Assembly (NCBI GenBank): GCA_027491785.1
Contig: JAOZGJ010000101.1
Coordinates: forward strand, 62,001 to 126,000
DNA length: 64,000 nucleotides
Source of the DNA: Thermoproteota archaeon
GTDB lineage: Archaea; Korarchaeota; Korarchaeia; Korarchaeales; Korarchaeaceae
Direction: 5' to 3'
Shown: piece by piece, positions 43,756 to 53,197 of the stretch
How positions within the stretch are numbered: position 1 is the first letter of the stretch
Layout of the letters: the number at the start of each line of letters is the position of its first letter
Notes under the pieces: generated by a model
What the model saw: the letters and a program-made list of their open reading frames with translations, nothing else
Told to the model about the DNA's origin: nothing
Database searches by the model: none
Program-made: the position numbers and the translations under genes

Positions 43756-44697
43756 TTATCTTATGAGGGCCGCAAGGATCGCAGCTTCAGTCCACAGCCT
43801 ATTCTCAGCTTGATCGAATACTACCGACCACTTGCCCTCTATTACCTCCTCTGTCATTTCATTTCCCCTGTAAGCGGGCAAGCAGTGCATGAATATAACG
43901 TGCTCCTTAGCCAATCCCATTATTTCAGGGGTAACTGTGAATGGAGCGAAGTCTTTCTTCCTCTTCTCCTTAGTTTCTTCTGGTTTACCCATGCTCCACC
44001 AAGTGTTTGCGTATATCACATCAGCTCCTTTTACTGCTTCCCTGATATCATGTACTATTTCTAGTTTAGTTCCTCTTCTAGAGGCCTCTTGCTCAGCGAA
44101 TTTCCATATATCCTCTAAGGGCTCGTATCCCGGAGGAACAGCAAGCGTAAGATCCATACCAAAGACAGGAGCTGTCGCTATAAGCGAATGAGCTACGTTC
44201 CAAACATCACCTGTATAGACAAGCTTAAGGCCTTCCCAGTAGCCAAATTTCTCTTTTATGGTCATAAGATCAGCCATTGCTTGACATGGATGTTCCTCGT
44301 CAGAAAGTGCGTTTATTACGGGGTTCCTCATATACTTCGCATACTCTACGATCTCCTCCTGACCGAAGGTTCTTATCACGAGAGCATCGTAGTATCTGTC
44401 CAGCACTCTAGCTGTGTCCTTTAGGGGCTCTCCCCTCTTAAGTTGAAGTTCATCCGGCCTCATGTAAACAGAAAAACCACCTAATCTGTGCATAGCCATC
44501 TGAAATGAGTTTCGGGTTCTAGTGGAAGGCTTCTTGAAGAGAAGAGCCACCGCCTTCCCTTCCAGAGGTTTAACTTTTATACCAGAATACCACATTTTCT
44601 TAAGATCCATGGACATTTGAATCAGATATTCTAACTCCTCCCTAGTGAAATCCCTAGTTGTTATGAAATCTCTTCCCCTTAAATTAAATAATGCCAT
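43756..44697 (-). CDS. argF: Ornithine carbamoyltransferase
   Basis: Transfers the carbamoyl group between carbamoyl phosphate and ornithine. Phosphate motif KPSTRTRNSFQMA, DEEHPCQAMADL, the CP/ornithine site FMHCLPAYRGNEMTEEVIEG and TGDVWNVAHSL are complete. Start MALFNLRGR at ATG 44697 is preferred over a three-codon extension. Coupled to carbamate kinase; catabolic direction is inferred from that pairing and the absence of arg biosynthesis genes. Confidence 0.95.
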   Translation of the reverse strand: MALFNLRGRDFITTRDFTREELEYLIQMSMDLKKMWYSGIKVKPLEGKAVALLFKKPSTRTRNSFQMAMHRLGGFSVYMRPDELQLKRGEPLKDTARVLDRYYDALVIRTFGQEEIVEYAKYMRNPVINALSDEEHPCQAMADLMTIKEKFGYWEGLKLVYTGDVWNVAHSLIATAPVFGMDLTLAVPPGYEPLEDIWKFAEQEASRRGTKLEIVHDIREAVKGADVIYANTWWSMGKPEETKEKRKKDFAPFTVTPEIMGLAKEHVIFMHCLPAYRGNEMTEEVIEGKWSVVFDQAENRLWTEAAILAALIR

Positions 44698-44706
44698 CAA
44701 AATCAC

Positions 44707-44988
44707 CTCTGAGATGTATATGATGGGGATAGTTTAGCTAAAGAACTTTTCTAAGTTTATAAGCACTTGGAGATATAGAAGTTAGAAAGAAAAGTAATGT
44801 TATAGTGCTACGCGACCAGATATCTTTGCTTATTTTAATTCGATAAAGAGCTATTATTTCTCGGTTATACTAAGTTAAATATATCTTTTTTGGAAAAAAG
44901 TTTGCTAGAGAGTTTTATAGCGATTTATCACATACCTAGAGGATGAATGTTTAAAAGTAAGCTAGTAAGCTCCTCAGTAGGGGAGTGT
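44707..44988. promoter_or_regulatory. Divergent promoter region between argF and livK
   Basis: About 280 nt without a gene. TTAAATATATC at 44875-44885 is a plausible TATA box for livK, giving a leader of roughly 80 nt. Several AT-rich elements on the minus strand just beyond 44730 may serve argF. AGGGGAGTG precedes the livK ATG at 44989. Confidence 0.5.
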
Positions 44989-46224
44989 ATGACTCTCGGT
45001 AAGGGTGCTATTATTGGTATTATCGTGATCGTGATCATAATCGCTGCAGCAGCTATACTCTTAGCTCAGACTGGACCAGCTCCTACAAAGACTACGCAAA
45101 AGACTACCGCTTTTAAGGGAACAGTTAAAGTTGGCCTTATAGCTCCTCTAACTGGAGGTTTAGCTGAACATGGTCTCGATATGAAACAAGCAGCCATTCT
45201 AGCTGTTGACGAGATAAATTCCCAGGGCGGTATTCTAGGTAAGAAAGTGGAACTTATAATAGAAGATACGGCTTGCAATGCCAACCAAGCTACTTCAGCA
45301 GTACAGAAGCTCCTTACACAAGATAAAGTATATGCTGTATTTGGTGAATACTGCTCTACTGTAACGCTAGCTGTTCAACCAATGATCATGGAGGCTAAAA
45401 AACTTCTCTTCGTCCCCGTCTCAGTAGCTACTAAGATAACAGAGCAGGGCTACAAATATACCTTCAGGACATGCGCCAATCAATGGATGCAGACTACTCA
45501 GAATGCTGATTGGGTAGTAGAGCATCTCAAGCCTAAGACCGCTGCAATGCTAGGAGTGAACGATGATTATGGGAGAGAAGGCCTTAAGATCTGGGGTGAC
45601 AGGGTCAAATCCAAGGGCGTAAAGGTACTTGCTGAGGAGTACTTTGATTATGGAACAACTGACTTCACGTCCCAACTCTCTAAAATAAAGGCCGTAAATC
45701 CGGATGTTATATTCGTCGTGGCTAACATAAGAGATGCCGCTAACATTCTTAAGCAAGCCCATGAGATTGGTCTCTATAAGCAGTTTGTTATGCTGGGTGG
45801 TGTGACCAGCGATGAGTTCCTTAAGCTGGCAGATGATGATGCTCTAGGGCTTGTTCACGTGAGCTACTTTGAACCTACATCCAAGAGACCAGTTGCGGTA
45901 GAGTTTGTCAAGAAATTCAAGGCTAGATGGGGAAGAAACCCCGCTATGTATGCCGCAGGTGTATGGGACGCATTTCTTGCATTCAAGAAGGGTGTAGAGA
46001 AGGCAGGCACATGGGACGTTGATAAAGTAGCAGACGCAATAAGGTCCCTCAGATTTGAAGGAGCCCAAGGTACAATATACTTTGATAAGAATGGTCAGGC
46101 CCAGACCAAAGTTCTCCTAGTACAAGTACAGAAAGTTGGAGGAGAACTTAAGAGAGTGATACTGTATCCACCAGCAGATAAGCAGGGAGAGTATATACCT
46201 CCTGAAAAGCTTTACAAGGGCTGA
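44989..46224 (+). CDS. livK: Branched-chain amino acid ABC transporter substrate-binding protein
   Basis: An N-terminal membrane anchor (GAIIGIIVIVIIIAAAAILL) and Thr/Lys/Pro-rich linker precede the Leu/Ile/Val-binding fold: VKVGLIAPLTGGLAEHGLDM, AVDEINSQGGILGKKVELI, VFGEYCSTVTLAV, YAAGVWDAFLAFKKGVEKAG. ATG 44989 is chosen over an upstream reading from 44947 because of the AGGGGAGTG ribosome-binding site. It captures amino acids for the permease encoded downstream. Confidence 0.92.
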   Translation: MTLGKGAIIGIIVIVIIIAAAAILLAQTGPAPTKTTQKTTAFKGTVKVGLIAPLTGGLAEHGLDMKQAAILAVDEINSQGGILGKKVELIIEDTACNANQATSAVQKLLTQDKVYAVFGEYCSTVTLAVQPMIMEAKKLLFVPVSVATKITEQGYKYTFRTCANQWMQTTQNADWVVEHLKPKTAAMLGVNDDYGREGLKIWGDRVKSKGVKVLAEEYFDYGTTDFTSQLSKIKAVNPDVIFVVANIRDAANILKQAHEIGLYKQFVMLGGVTSDEFLKLADDDALGLVHVSYFEPTSKRPVAVEFVKKFKARWGRNPAMYAAGVWDAFLAFKKGVEKAGTWDVDKVADAIRSLRFEGAQGTIYFDKNGQAQTKVLLVQVQKVGGELKRVILYPPADKQGEYIPPEKLYKG

Positions 46225-46237
46225 TTACCTTACTCAC

Positions 46238-46256
46238 CTTTTCTATTTTATTTTCA
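46238..46256 (+). terminator. Possible T-rich terminator between livK and livH
   Basis: CTTTTCTATTTTATTTTC lies in the 61-nt gap after livK. Archaeal termination often occurs at such T-tracts; partial termination would give the binding protein higher expression than the permease genes. Confidence 0.35.
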
Positions 46257-46285
46257 TAAGCTTAGACTAGGGGAAGGGGATATAC

Positions 46286-47203
46286 TTGATAGTACAGCTA
46301 ACGGAGCTTATAGAGCAGGTGCTCTTCGGGCTGATGATAGGAGGAATTTATGGAGTGATAGGCGTTGGCTTAACGATGATATTCGGTGTGATGAGGTTCA
46401 GCAATTTCGCCCATGGGGAATTTTACATGTTAGGAGCCTACTTCACATATACCTTGGTAATACTCTTAGGAGGGGATCCCTATCTACTAGCACCCTTAGC
46501 AGCTATAGCTGTTGGCATAGTAGGTATAATCCTAAATAAATTATTGTTTAAATCTTTATATAGGGAATTAAAAGAAATAAAAGGCGCTGCTGCTTTTTAC
46601 TTTCAGGATCTAAAATTCATCATGTTAACCATCGGTATTTCAATACTATTTGTAGATCTCGCACTAGTCCTTTGGGGTCCTATACCAATGTCTATACCCA
46701 GTTCTCTGACGAGAGTTGATATTAAGCTACCAGGAGACTTATCCTTTAGCTTAGCAAGATTATTAGCATTTGTTATCGCCATAGTAACCATGGTAGGTCT
46801 TTACAGTTTCTTAAAGCTAACTAAGACAGGTAGGGCAATAAGAGCGACTGCTCAAAATCCATCTGCCGCCATGCTCGTCGGTGTTAATGTCTATAAGATC
46901 TACGATATAACAATGTTCCTTTCTACCGGCTTGGCAGCTTTAGCTGGGGGTATTCTCGGACCTATCTATAACGTTTACCCGACGATGGGACTTGACGTTG
47001 TCGCAATAGCGTTTGTCGTGGTGATAACAGGTGGTATGGGCAATATAATCGGTAGTATGCTTGCTGGTTTCCTTATTGGATTAGCCGAGAGTTTAGGAGG
47101 CCTTTTCTTGGGAACAGAATACAGAGAGGTTGTCGCCTTCGCGATAATGATCCTAGTACTATGGATCAAGCCTGAGGGGATACTAGGTGGAGGGAAGAAG
47201 TGA
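46286..47203 (+). CDS. livH: Branched-chain amino acid ABC transporter permease LivH
   Basis: 305-residue inner-membrane permease of LivH type with about eight helices; GGIYGVIGVGLTMIFGVMRFSNFAHGEF (shown here as one region near residues 18-45) is the family start. Conserved TGRAIRATAQNPSAAMLVGV is the ATPase-contact loop. TTG 46286 follows AGGGGAAGGGG. Its stop overlaps livM. Confidence 0.93.
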   Translation: MIVQLTELIEQVLFGLMIGGIYGVIGVGLTMIFGVMRFSNFAHGEFYMLGAYFTYTLVILLGGDPYLLAPLAAIAVGIVGIILNKLLFKSLYRELKEIKGAAAFYFQDLKFIMLTIGISILFVDLALVLWGPIPMSIPSSLTRVDIKLPGDLSFSLARLLAFVIAIVTMVGLYSFLKLTKTGRAIRATAQNPSAAMLVGVNVYKIYDITMFLSTGLAALAGGILGPIYNVYPTMGLDVVAIAFVVVITGGMGNIIGSMLAGFLIGLAESLGGLFLGTEYREVVAFAIMILVLWIKPEGILGGGKK

Positions 47204-48162
47204 TGCTCGGAGTTACCAAAGAAGTGCTCCTTCAATTGGCTAAGTATTATGTAATAGCGGGAATATTATTGATACCTATCCCCCTAGCTGGAGATTACGT
47301 CACTCATGTATCAATCTTGATACTCCTATATGCTGCAACAGCAGCGAGCTTAGACATATTAGTTGGGTACACTGGCAGGTTATCTTTAGGCCATGCTGCA
47401 TTCTTTGCCATAGGAGCTTATACATCGACCTTATTAGCTATGAATTGGGGAGTAAGCCCGTGGATAGGCATATTTATCGGAGGGATCATGGCTTCCATCT
47501 TCGGATTGATTCTAGGAGTGCCCTCTCTTAAGTTAAGAGGTCCTTATCTAGCCATATCCACACTTGGTTTTGGTGTCATAGTATGGCTCATGTTAATTAA
47601 CTTAGGGTGGTTAACTAGAGGTCCCCTTGGAATTCCCGATATACCCCCTCTTCCAGGTATAGGGCCATTAGATTTCAGGATCAAGGCTTATTTCTACTAT
47701 GTTGCGCTGATATTTGCCTTAATAAGCATTTTTCTCATGCATTTATTAACAAAATCCAGAGTCGGAAAAATCCTCATGTCCATAAGGGAGGATGAAGAAG
47801 CTGCCTTGTCCGTTGGTGTAGACGTACCATCGTTCAAGGTATATGCATTCCTCATAGCAACATTCTTTGCTGGTATTTCGGGAGGCCTGTATGCCCACTA
47901 TCTTAGATACATCAGTCCTGGGTTGTCCACTCTAAGCGAATCAATATATATACTGTCCATGGATATCATCGGAGGATTTGGTACTATAGTTGGTCCTGTG
48001 ATGGGTGCTGCTGTACTTTCGCTGCTTCAGGAGCTGTTACGTCCATATTTGGAGTACAGATATCTCATCTATGGCTTGCTCATAATACTCGTCATGAAAT
48101 TCTTCCCCTCAGGGATCTACGGAATGGTGGAATTGATTGCTAGGAAGGTGAAAGAAAGATGA
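47203..48162 (+). CDS. livM: Branched-chain amino acid ABC transporter permease LivM
   Basis: About 319 residues, LivM type: YAATAASLDILVGYTGRLSL, GHAAFFAIGAYTSTLLA, the ATPase-contact loop KSRVGKILMSIREDEEAALS and DIIGGFGTIVGPVMGAAVLS. Start ATG 47203 sits in the livH stop (GTGATG), and the end overlaps livG by 4 nt. Confidence 0.93.
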   Translation: MLGVTKEVLLQLAKYYVIAGILLIPIPLAGDYVTHVSILILLYAATAASLDILVGYTGRLSLGHAAFFAIGAYTSTLLAMNWGVSPWIGIFIGGIMASIFGLILGVPSLKLRGPYLAISTLGFGVIVWLMLINLGWLTRGPLGIPDIPPLPGIGPLDFRIKAYFYYVALIFALISIFLMHLLTKSRVGKILMSIREDEEAALSVGVDVPSFKVYAFLIATFFAGISGGLYAHYLRYISPGLSTLSESIYILSMDIIGGFGTIVGPVMGAAVLSLLQELLRPYLEYRYLIYGLLIILVMKFFPSGIYGMVELIARKVKER

Positions 48163-48899
48163 TCTTGGAGGCTAGAGGTGTAACTAAAAGGTTTGGTGGA
48201 TTAGTTGCTGTCGATAATGTGAGCTTTTATGTAAAGGAAGGCGAAATTTTCGGGATAATAGGGCCTAATGGAGCTGGGAAGACTACCCTCTTCAATGTAA
48301 TAACAGGTTTTTATGAGCCCGATGAGGGCAGGATATTCTTCATGGGGAATGACATAACTGGCAAAAAGCCTCATAAGCTAGCAAAACTTGGCTTAACTAG
48401 AACTTGGCAGATAGTTAAGCCTTTCTTAGGGATGAAAGTGATAGATAATGTCTTAGTTCCCATATATGCAACTAAGGGAATAGTCACTGGATTGGATGAG
48501 AGAGATGCCATAGAAAGAGCTGAGGAGATATTAGATTTCGTTGGTTTGCTTCATAGAAAGGAGAATTTGGCGGAGACACTCCCTCATGGGGAGAGAAAGC
48601 GGTTGGAGATAGCTCGTGCACTAGCAACTGAGCCAAAGATGTTGATGTTAGACGAACCAGCTGGAGGCTTAACACCTAAGGAGATGGATGAAGTCATGGA
48701 AGTAGTTAAGAAGGTAAGGGATTCTGGCGTCACAATCACGATAATAGAACACAACATGAGAGTGATAATGAATATTTGCGAGAGGATAATGGTGCTTAAT
48801 TTTGGGGAGAAGATTGCTGAGGGAACTCCTGAGGAGATATCCCGGAATGATGACGTGATAAAAGCCTATTTGGGGGAGAGGTTTCATGCTAGAAGTTAA
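48159..48899 (+). CDS. livG: Branched-chain amino acid ABC transporter ATPase LivG
   Basis: 246 residues: Walker A GPNGAGKTTLFNVITGFY, variant signature LPHGERKRLEIARAL, Walker B LMLDEPAGGLTPKEMD, switch His in IIEHNM. The LARTWQIVKPF-type segment (LGLTRTWQIVKPFLGM) is characteristic of LivG. The 3' end overlaps livF by 14 nt. Confidence 0.94.
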   Translation: MILEARGVTKRFGGLVAVDNVSFYVKEGEIFGIIGPNGAGKTTLFNVITGFYEPDEGRIFFMGNDITGKKPHKLAKLGLTRTWQIVKPFLGMKVIDNVLVPIYATKGIVTGLDERDAIERAEEILDFVGLLHRKENLAETLPHGERKRLEIARALATEPKMLMLDEPAGGLTPKEMDEVMEVVKKVRDSGVTITIIEHNMRVIMNICERIMVLNFGEKIAEGTPEEISRNDDVIKAYLGERFHARS

Positions 48900-49593
48900 G
48901 GAGTTATCTGCTGCTTACGGTAAGGCTATTGCCCTTAAGAGTGTATCTCTTAAGGTAAATAGAGGGGAGATAGTTTCCCTAATTGGAGCTAATGGAGCGG
49001 GAAAAACAACGACGCTGAGGGTCATTACGGGCATTATCAGGCCCCTTAGGGGAGAAGTAATATTCAAAGGAAAATCTCTAGTGGGCATGGAGCCGTATCA
49101 AATTGCCTCCATAGGGATCATACACGTTCCCGAAGGAAGGGGGCTCTTCCCTAACATGACTGTAAGGGAAAATCTGGAGATGGGTGCTTTCCTTAGGAAG
49201 GATAAGGATGGCATAGAAAGGGACCTGGATTTCGTTTTCTCTTTATTCCCTGTATTAAAGGAAAGAGAAAAGCAGCTGGCTGGTACATTAAGTGGCGGTG
49301 AGCAGCAGATGCTAGCTATAGGCAAGGGATTAATGGGGGATCCTACTCTCATGTTATTAGATGAACCCTCTCTTGGGCTCGCTCCTATGCTTGTGGATAA
49401 GATATTCGATACCATTACGCAGATAAACAAGGAGAAAGGTACCACTATTCTCATTGCAGAGCAAAACGCCTATATGGCTTTAAGCATATCCCATAGAGCA
49501 TATGTCATTGAAAACGGTAGTACAGTGATGGAAGGCAGTGGAGAAGAGTTATTAGGTAATGAGCATGTTAGAAAGGCATATCTGGGAATGTAA
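48886..49593 (+). CDS. livF: Branched-chain amino acid ABC transporter ATPase LivF
   Basis: 235 residues: Walker A GANGAGKTTTLRVITG, signature LSGGEQQMLAIGKGLMG, Walker B LMLLDEPSLGLAPMLVD and AEQNAYMALSISHRAYV, the LivF-specific region. Completes a livKHMGF operon importing amino acids, probable fuel for the 2-oxoacid:ferredoxin oxidoreductases. Confidence 0.94.
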   Translation: MLEVKELSAAYGKAIALKSVSLKVNRGEIVSLIGANGAGKTTTLRVITGIIRPLRGEVIFKGKSLVGMEPYQIASIGIIHVPEGRGLFPNMTVRENLEMGAFLRKDKDGIERDLDFVFSLFPVLKEREKQLAGTLSGGEQQMLAIGKGLMGDPTLMLLDEPSLGLAPMLVDKIFDTITQINKEKGTTILIAEQNAYMALSISHRAYVIENGSTVMEGSGEELLGNEHVRKAYLGM

Positions 49594-49602
49594 GCATGCT
49601 AG

Positions 49603-51039
49603 CTAGGCTATTACACTATACCTTTCTATTATTTTTTCTAGACTAAGAACCTCTACTTCCATCCCCCTTAAAGTTCTTAGATATTTGGCTGCCTTTGTTG
49701 AATTAGTTGTTACTTTCTTTATGCCCATATCCTCTAAAGGAGAAACAACCATGCACGTATCTGCCCATACTTCGGCGCCAAACTTCTTAAGTATGTAAAT
49801 CAATTTGGATCTTTCTATCTGAGAAAGTACGGCTCTAGAAGTATAAAGCCAGAATCTTGTAGTTGCAATACGGCTGCTTACCAGTGAAGCTATTCTCTTA
49901 AATTCGCTGAGAGAGAGGTGAGGGCAGCCGATTACCACTAGATCTGATCCCCCTTCAAAGGTGCTCAGCTCTTCTAATATAGTCCTTAGATCGTTTAAGC
50001 TAACTCTTACGGCCTTAGCTGGCTCCTTAAATGTGTTAGGAGTTACTCTGGGTATATGAAAGATCTCTATTGAGCCGGATGCAGCACCAGCAGCAGCTAA
50101 TGCCTTTAATTCGGGAGTAGATGCTTCTTCTATCCCTCTATATAAGGGAACGGAGTTAGGATATTCCCTTCCAACAAAATAAGCTAGCGCATAATAGTCA
50201 ACTAGCCTGTTTAAATCTCCTTCCAACTCTACAGTTATGGTGGGCTCCCGATTTTTATCTAAATGCTTTCCATACAATGGGGTATAGCCTGTAGCTGCGG
50301 CTATTATCGTCTTTGTTCCTCCCTCTCTGTTAGTTCTAGCTCCAATTACGCTATTTATGAATGAGACAGCACTAGATTCTCCCCAAGACACATGTTCTCT
50401 ATAGTGAGGGAGGTTTCCTGCTAGATAGGGGGTACATGTAAACGAGGGTATTGCTCCCATATTCATTAGAGATTCGACTATGCCTATCTGCCCCTCAGCG
50501 AATTTCTCTGGTACACCCATCTCCCTCCACTTATAGAGATCCATCCCCAAGGGGTTTGTTGTAGCAGTTACCCTGAACCTAACCTTATCCTCAATATCCT
50601 TAAGCCATCGTTTTCCCGCTTCTCCTATAGTGGCATATGAAACCCCAGATATGTGTGCTGAATATATCCTTACGAACCCTTCAGCATCAGATATAGATGC
50701 CTCTCTCTCTAAATACCTCTTAAACTCCTCTCTGGTACTCTCATCTTCCAATCTAACTTCCTTAGCCCCTTTAATTTCTACAGGAATTCCAGCCAGTTCA
50801 GCGCTTATAGTGATGCTGTCAGGCTCTTCTAATATTATTTTAGCAGGAGCTGTTCCATACATTTTGAGGGCAAAAAATGTATATGCACCAACTGTTGATC
50901 CTATTGAATGGGGAACATAGATTATTTTACCTGATAGGCTCTCTCCTCGCTGTGGATGATCTCGCTGTATGATCTTACCTGTCTTAACATCTATCCCATC
51001 AAGCCAAGAGATGGGTGCCGTTAACCTGAGTTCATTCAA
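49603..51039 (-). CDS. Aconitase X: fused swivel and catalytic domains (phosphomevalonate dehydratase-like)
   Basis: Residues 1-95 match the small swivel subunit (ISWLDGIDVKTGKIIQRDHP, YVPHSIGSTVGAY) and about 110-478 the large subunit (SAHISGVSYATIGEAGKRW, TCTPYLAGNLPHYREHVSWG, SSAVSFINSVIGARTNREGG). Cysteines in FTCTPYL, VIGCPHLS and DTCMVVSP fit the iron-sulfur ligands. Archaeal homologues usually are two polypeptides forming phosphomevalonate dehydratase of the modified mevalonate route; fused relatives in bacteria include hydroxyproline dehydratases. Role in isoprenoid synthesis is likely, not proven. Overlaps the M42 gene by 4 nt. Confidence 0.88.
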   Translation of the reverse strand: MNELRLTAPISWLDGIDVKTGKIIQRDHPQRGESLSGKIIYVPHSIGSTVGAYTFFALKMYGTAPAKIILEEPDSITISAELAGIPVEIKGAKEVRLEDESTREEFKRYLEREASISDAEGFVRIYSAHISGVSYATIGEAGKRWLKDIEDKVRFRVTATTNPLGMDLYKWREMGVPEKFAEGQIGIVESLMNMGAIPSFTCTPYLAGNLPHYREHVSWGESSAVSFINSVIGARTNREGGTKTIIAAATGYTPLYGKHLDKNREPTITVELEGDLNRLVDYYALAYFVGREYPNSVPLYRGIEEASTPELKALAAAGAASGSIEIFHIPRVTPNTFKEPAKAVRVSLNDLRTILEELSTFEGGSDLVVIGCPHLSLSEFKRIASLVSSRIATTRFWLYTSRAVLSQIERSKLIYILKKFGAEVWADTCMVVSPLEDMGIKKVTTNSTKAAKYLRTLRGMEVEVLSLEKIIERYSVIA

Positions 51040-52118
51040 ATTTCAGTAAACCTCCTGACTGTATCCATATCAATACGCTTTATAAGAGCCATTAATAGTT
51101 TTATAGCGGCCTCTACATCATCGGGAGACATTATAGAGCTATGAGAATGTATATGTCTGGTAGGTACTCCTAGAACGATCGAGGGAACTCCGTATTTGTG
51201 TAGGTGTACCCTGCCAGCATCTGTTCCTCCTCTTACTGCTGATAATTGATATGGTATGTTCTCCTCCTCTGCTATATCTATCACGAACTCCTTGAGCCTA
51301 GCGTTAGGGATCATGCTCCTATCCCATGTAAGTATTGAAACACCTTCTCCCATTTTACTAGGAGCTTCACTAGGTGAAACACCTGGAGAATCACCAGCTA
51401 TATCAACATCGACCGCTATGAAAACATCGGGATCAACAACGTCTGCTGCTGTTTCTGCCCCTCTTAAACCGACTTCCTCTTGAACAGTAGATACAGCGTA
51501 ATATGTATTAGGATGGCTTATCTCTTGTTCCTTCAATCTCTTTAATGTCTCCATAACTATAAAAGCTCCTATTCTATCATCAAAAGCCTTTCCTAGCCAC
51601 GCTTTTCCATTTCTAAGGACTTCAAAGGGCGATAATGGTGCTACTGGGTCCCCTATCCTTATACCCATCTCTTTTATCTGATCCTTATTCTTAGCTCCGA
51701 CATCTATATAGAGATCCTTGAATTCAAGAGGCTTTTTCCTCTCCTCAGGAGTCATTAAATGAGGAGGTTTACTTGTAATGACTCCAACATAATCTCCCTT
51801 CTTTGTTCTTATTATGACCCTATGAGCCGGTAGTGTTGTCGTAACCCAACCGCCTAGTGGTTCAAATCTCAGGAAGCCATTATCTTCTATGGAAACTACT
51901 ATGAATCCGACTTCGTCGGCATGCCCCGAGGCCATTACCCTCGGTCGATCGCTAATGCCTACCTTCTTCAGTATAAGGGATCCCAGTTTATCTGAAAGGA
52001 CTTCGTCGGAGTATGGAGAGTATCTATCCTTTAACATCTTTAACGGTTCTATTTCAAATCCAGATGGGCCAAAAGCTTCGGAGAACCTTGAAAAGAAAGA
52101 TACAGCTTCGTCTTCCAT
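51036..52118 (-). CDS. M42-family metallo-aminopeptidase
   Basis: 360 residues of the TET/glutamyl-aminopeptidase type. Dizinc ligands are in ASGHADEVGFIV (His), GKAFDDRIGAF (Asp), VQEEVGLRGAETAA (Glu-Glu) and VAVDVDIAGD (Asp), with the final His in HSHSSIMSP. Such enzymes trim peptides in the cytoplasm, fitting a peptide-fermenting lifestyle. Coupled to the AcnX gene; divergent from the SIS gene. Confidence 0.94.
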   Translation of the reverse strand: MEDEAVSFFSRFSEAFGPSGFEIEPLKMLKDRYSPYSDEVLSDKLGSLILKKVGISDRPRVMASGHADEVGFIVVSIEDNGFLRFEPLGGWVTTTLPAHRVIIRTKKGDYVGVITSKPPHLMTPEERKKPLEFKDLYIDVGAKNKDQIKEMGIRIGDPVAPLSPFEVLRNGKAWLGKAFDDRIGAFIVMETLKRLKEQEISHPNTYYAVSTVQEEVGLRGAETAADVVDPDVFIAVDVDIAGDSPGVSPSEAPSKMGEGVSILTWDRSMIPNARLKEFVIDIAEEENIPYQLSAVRGGTDAGRVHLHKYGVPSIVLGVPTRHIHSHSSIMSPDDVEAAIKLLMALIKRIDMDTVRRFTEI

Positions 52119-52177
52119 ATGGATTGATCTTCCGACAGATAAATAACTTTATCCTAGGTTACTTGTTTAGATTTCTA

Positions 52178-53197
52178 ATGAGCGAGAAGGAGCCTGGAAT
52201 CTACATGGCCTCGGAGATAAAGGAACAGCCAGAAGCTGTCAGAAGAACATTACTAGAGGCGAAATCCGAAGCCTCCTTGGCTGCCCAATATCTCCTGAAT
52301 AGGTTCATCTACACGACCGGTAGCGGGTCCAGCTATCATGCATCGCTCGTGTTAAACAGAACTTTGATGAGAATAGCAGGATCCAAGGTAACCTCCATAC
52401 CTGCTTCTGAACTACCTAATTGGATTCCGTCTGATCTTAAGAACTCAGCTTTAATAGCGTTCTCGCAAAGTGGGGAGAGCAAGGATGTCATAATAGCGGT
52501 GAATGAATTCAGGAAGAGAGCTCCAAATGACCCCATCATATCAATAACAAACACGGAAAATAGCACTTTAGCCTCTATATCCGATATCACGATATTGACT
52601 AGAGCTGGAAGGGAGAAAGCTATCGCAGCAACTAAGAGTTATACTGCACAACTAGCCGCATCTATCCTGCTTTCCCTTGAGCTAGCTAAGATAAAGGGAT
52701 TAGATATACAACTACTTGAAGGAGAGTTATTAAAGCTACCTAGCAAAATGAATCAGGTAATCTCCAATATAGATGTTATAGAGGATATAGCGGGTAGAAT
52801 AAAGGATAAAATAGTTGGTTTTGTTCTTGGTAAGGGGCCTAATTATCCAACAGCTCTAGAGGCAGCCCTCAAGCTCAGGGAAACATCGAACCTTCATTAT
52901 GTTGGCTATGCTGCCAGAGAGTTCCTCCATGGGCCTATACAGCTCGTAGCTATGGGAACTCCTGTTATCTTCCTGAACTGGACTGAGATAACCGAGGTCA
53001 TTGAGAAAGTCGAATCCTTTGGAGGAGAAATAATCAGAGTAGGAGATAAGGGCGAGATTCCGGTTCCTTACACGGCATATGAGCTATCTCCCCTCTTGAT
53101 GGTGATACCTATGCAACTGTTATCCTATAGGTTATCCCTTTTAAGAGGGTTGGATCCGGATAAGCCGGAGAAGCTATCAAAGGTGGTGACCGAATGA
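52178..53197 (+). CDS. SIS-domain sugar-phosphate enzyme, GlmS-isomerase/GlmD-like
   Basis: 339 residues with two SIS domains: YTTGSGSSYHASLVLNR, FSQSGESKDVIIAVNEF, TKSYTAQLAASILLSLELAK and FVLGKGPNYPTALEAALKL, LHYVGYAAREFLHGPIQLV. It resembles the isomerase half of GlmS and archaeal glucosamine-6-phosphate deaminase GlmD, without the glutaminase domain. ATG 52178 is preferred; a TATA-like AAATAACTTTAT lies 35 nt upstream. Substrate not fixed. Confidence 0.85.
   Translation: MSEKEPGIYMASEIKEQPEAVRRTLLEAKSEASLAAQYLLNRFIYTTGSGSSYHASLVLNRTLMRIAGSKVTSIPASELPNWIPSDLKNSALIAFSQSGESKDVIIAVNEFRKRAPNDPIISITNTENSTLASISDITILTRAGREKAIAATKSYTAQLAASILLSLELAKIKGLDIQLLEGELLKLPSKMNQVISNIDVIEDIAGRIKDKIVGFVLGKGPNYPTALEAALKLRETSNLHYVGYAAREFLHGPIQLVAMGTPVIFLNWTEITEVIEKVESFGGEIIRVGDKGEIPVPYTAYELSPLLMVIPMQLLSYRLSLLRGLDPDKPEKLSKVVTE

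Noticed and set aside
52013..52177. 55-codon upstream extension of the SIS-domain protein
   Set aside because: It overlaps the M42 peptidase start in antisense and encodes unrelated sequence; the ATG at 52178 matches the family start.
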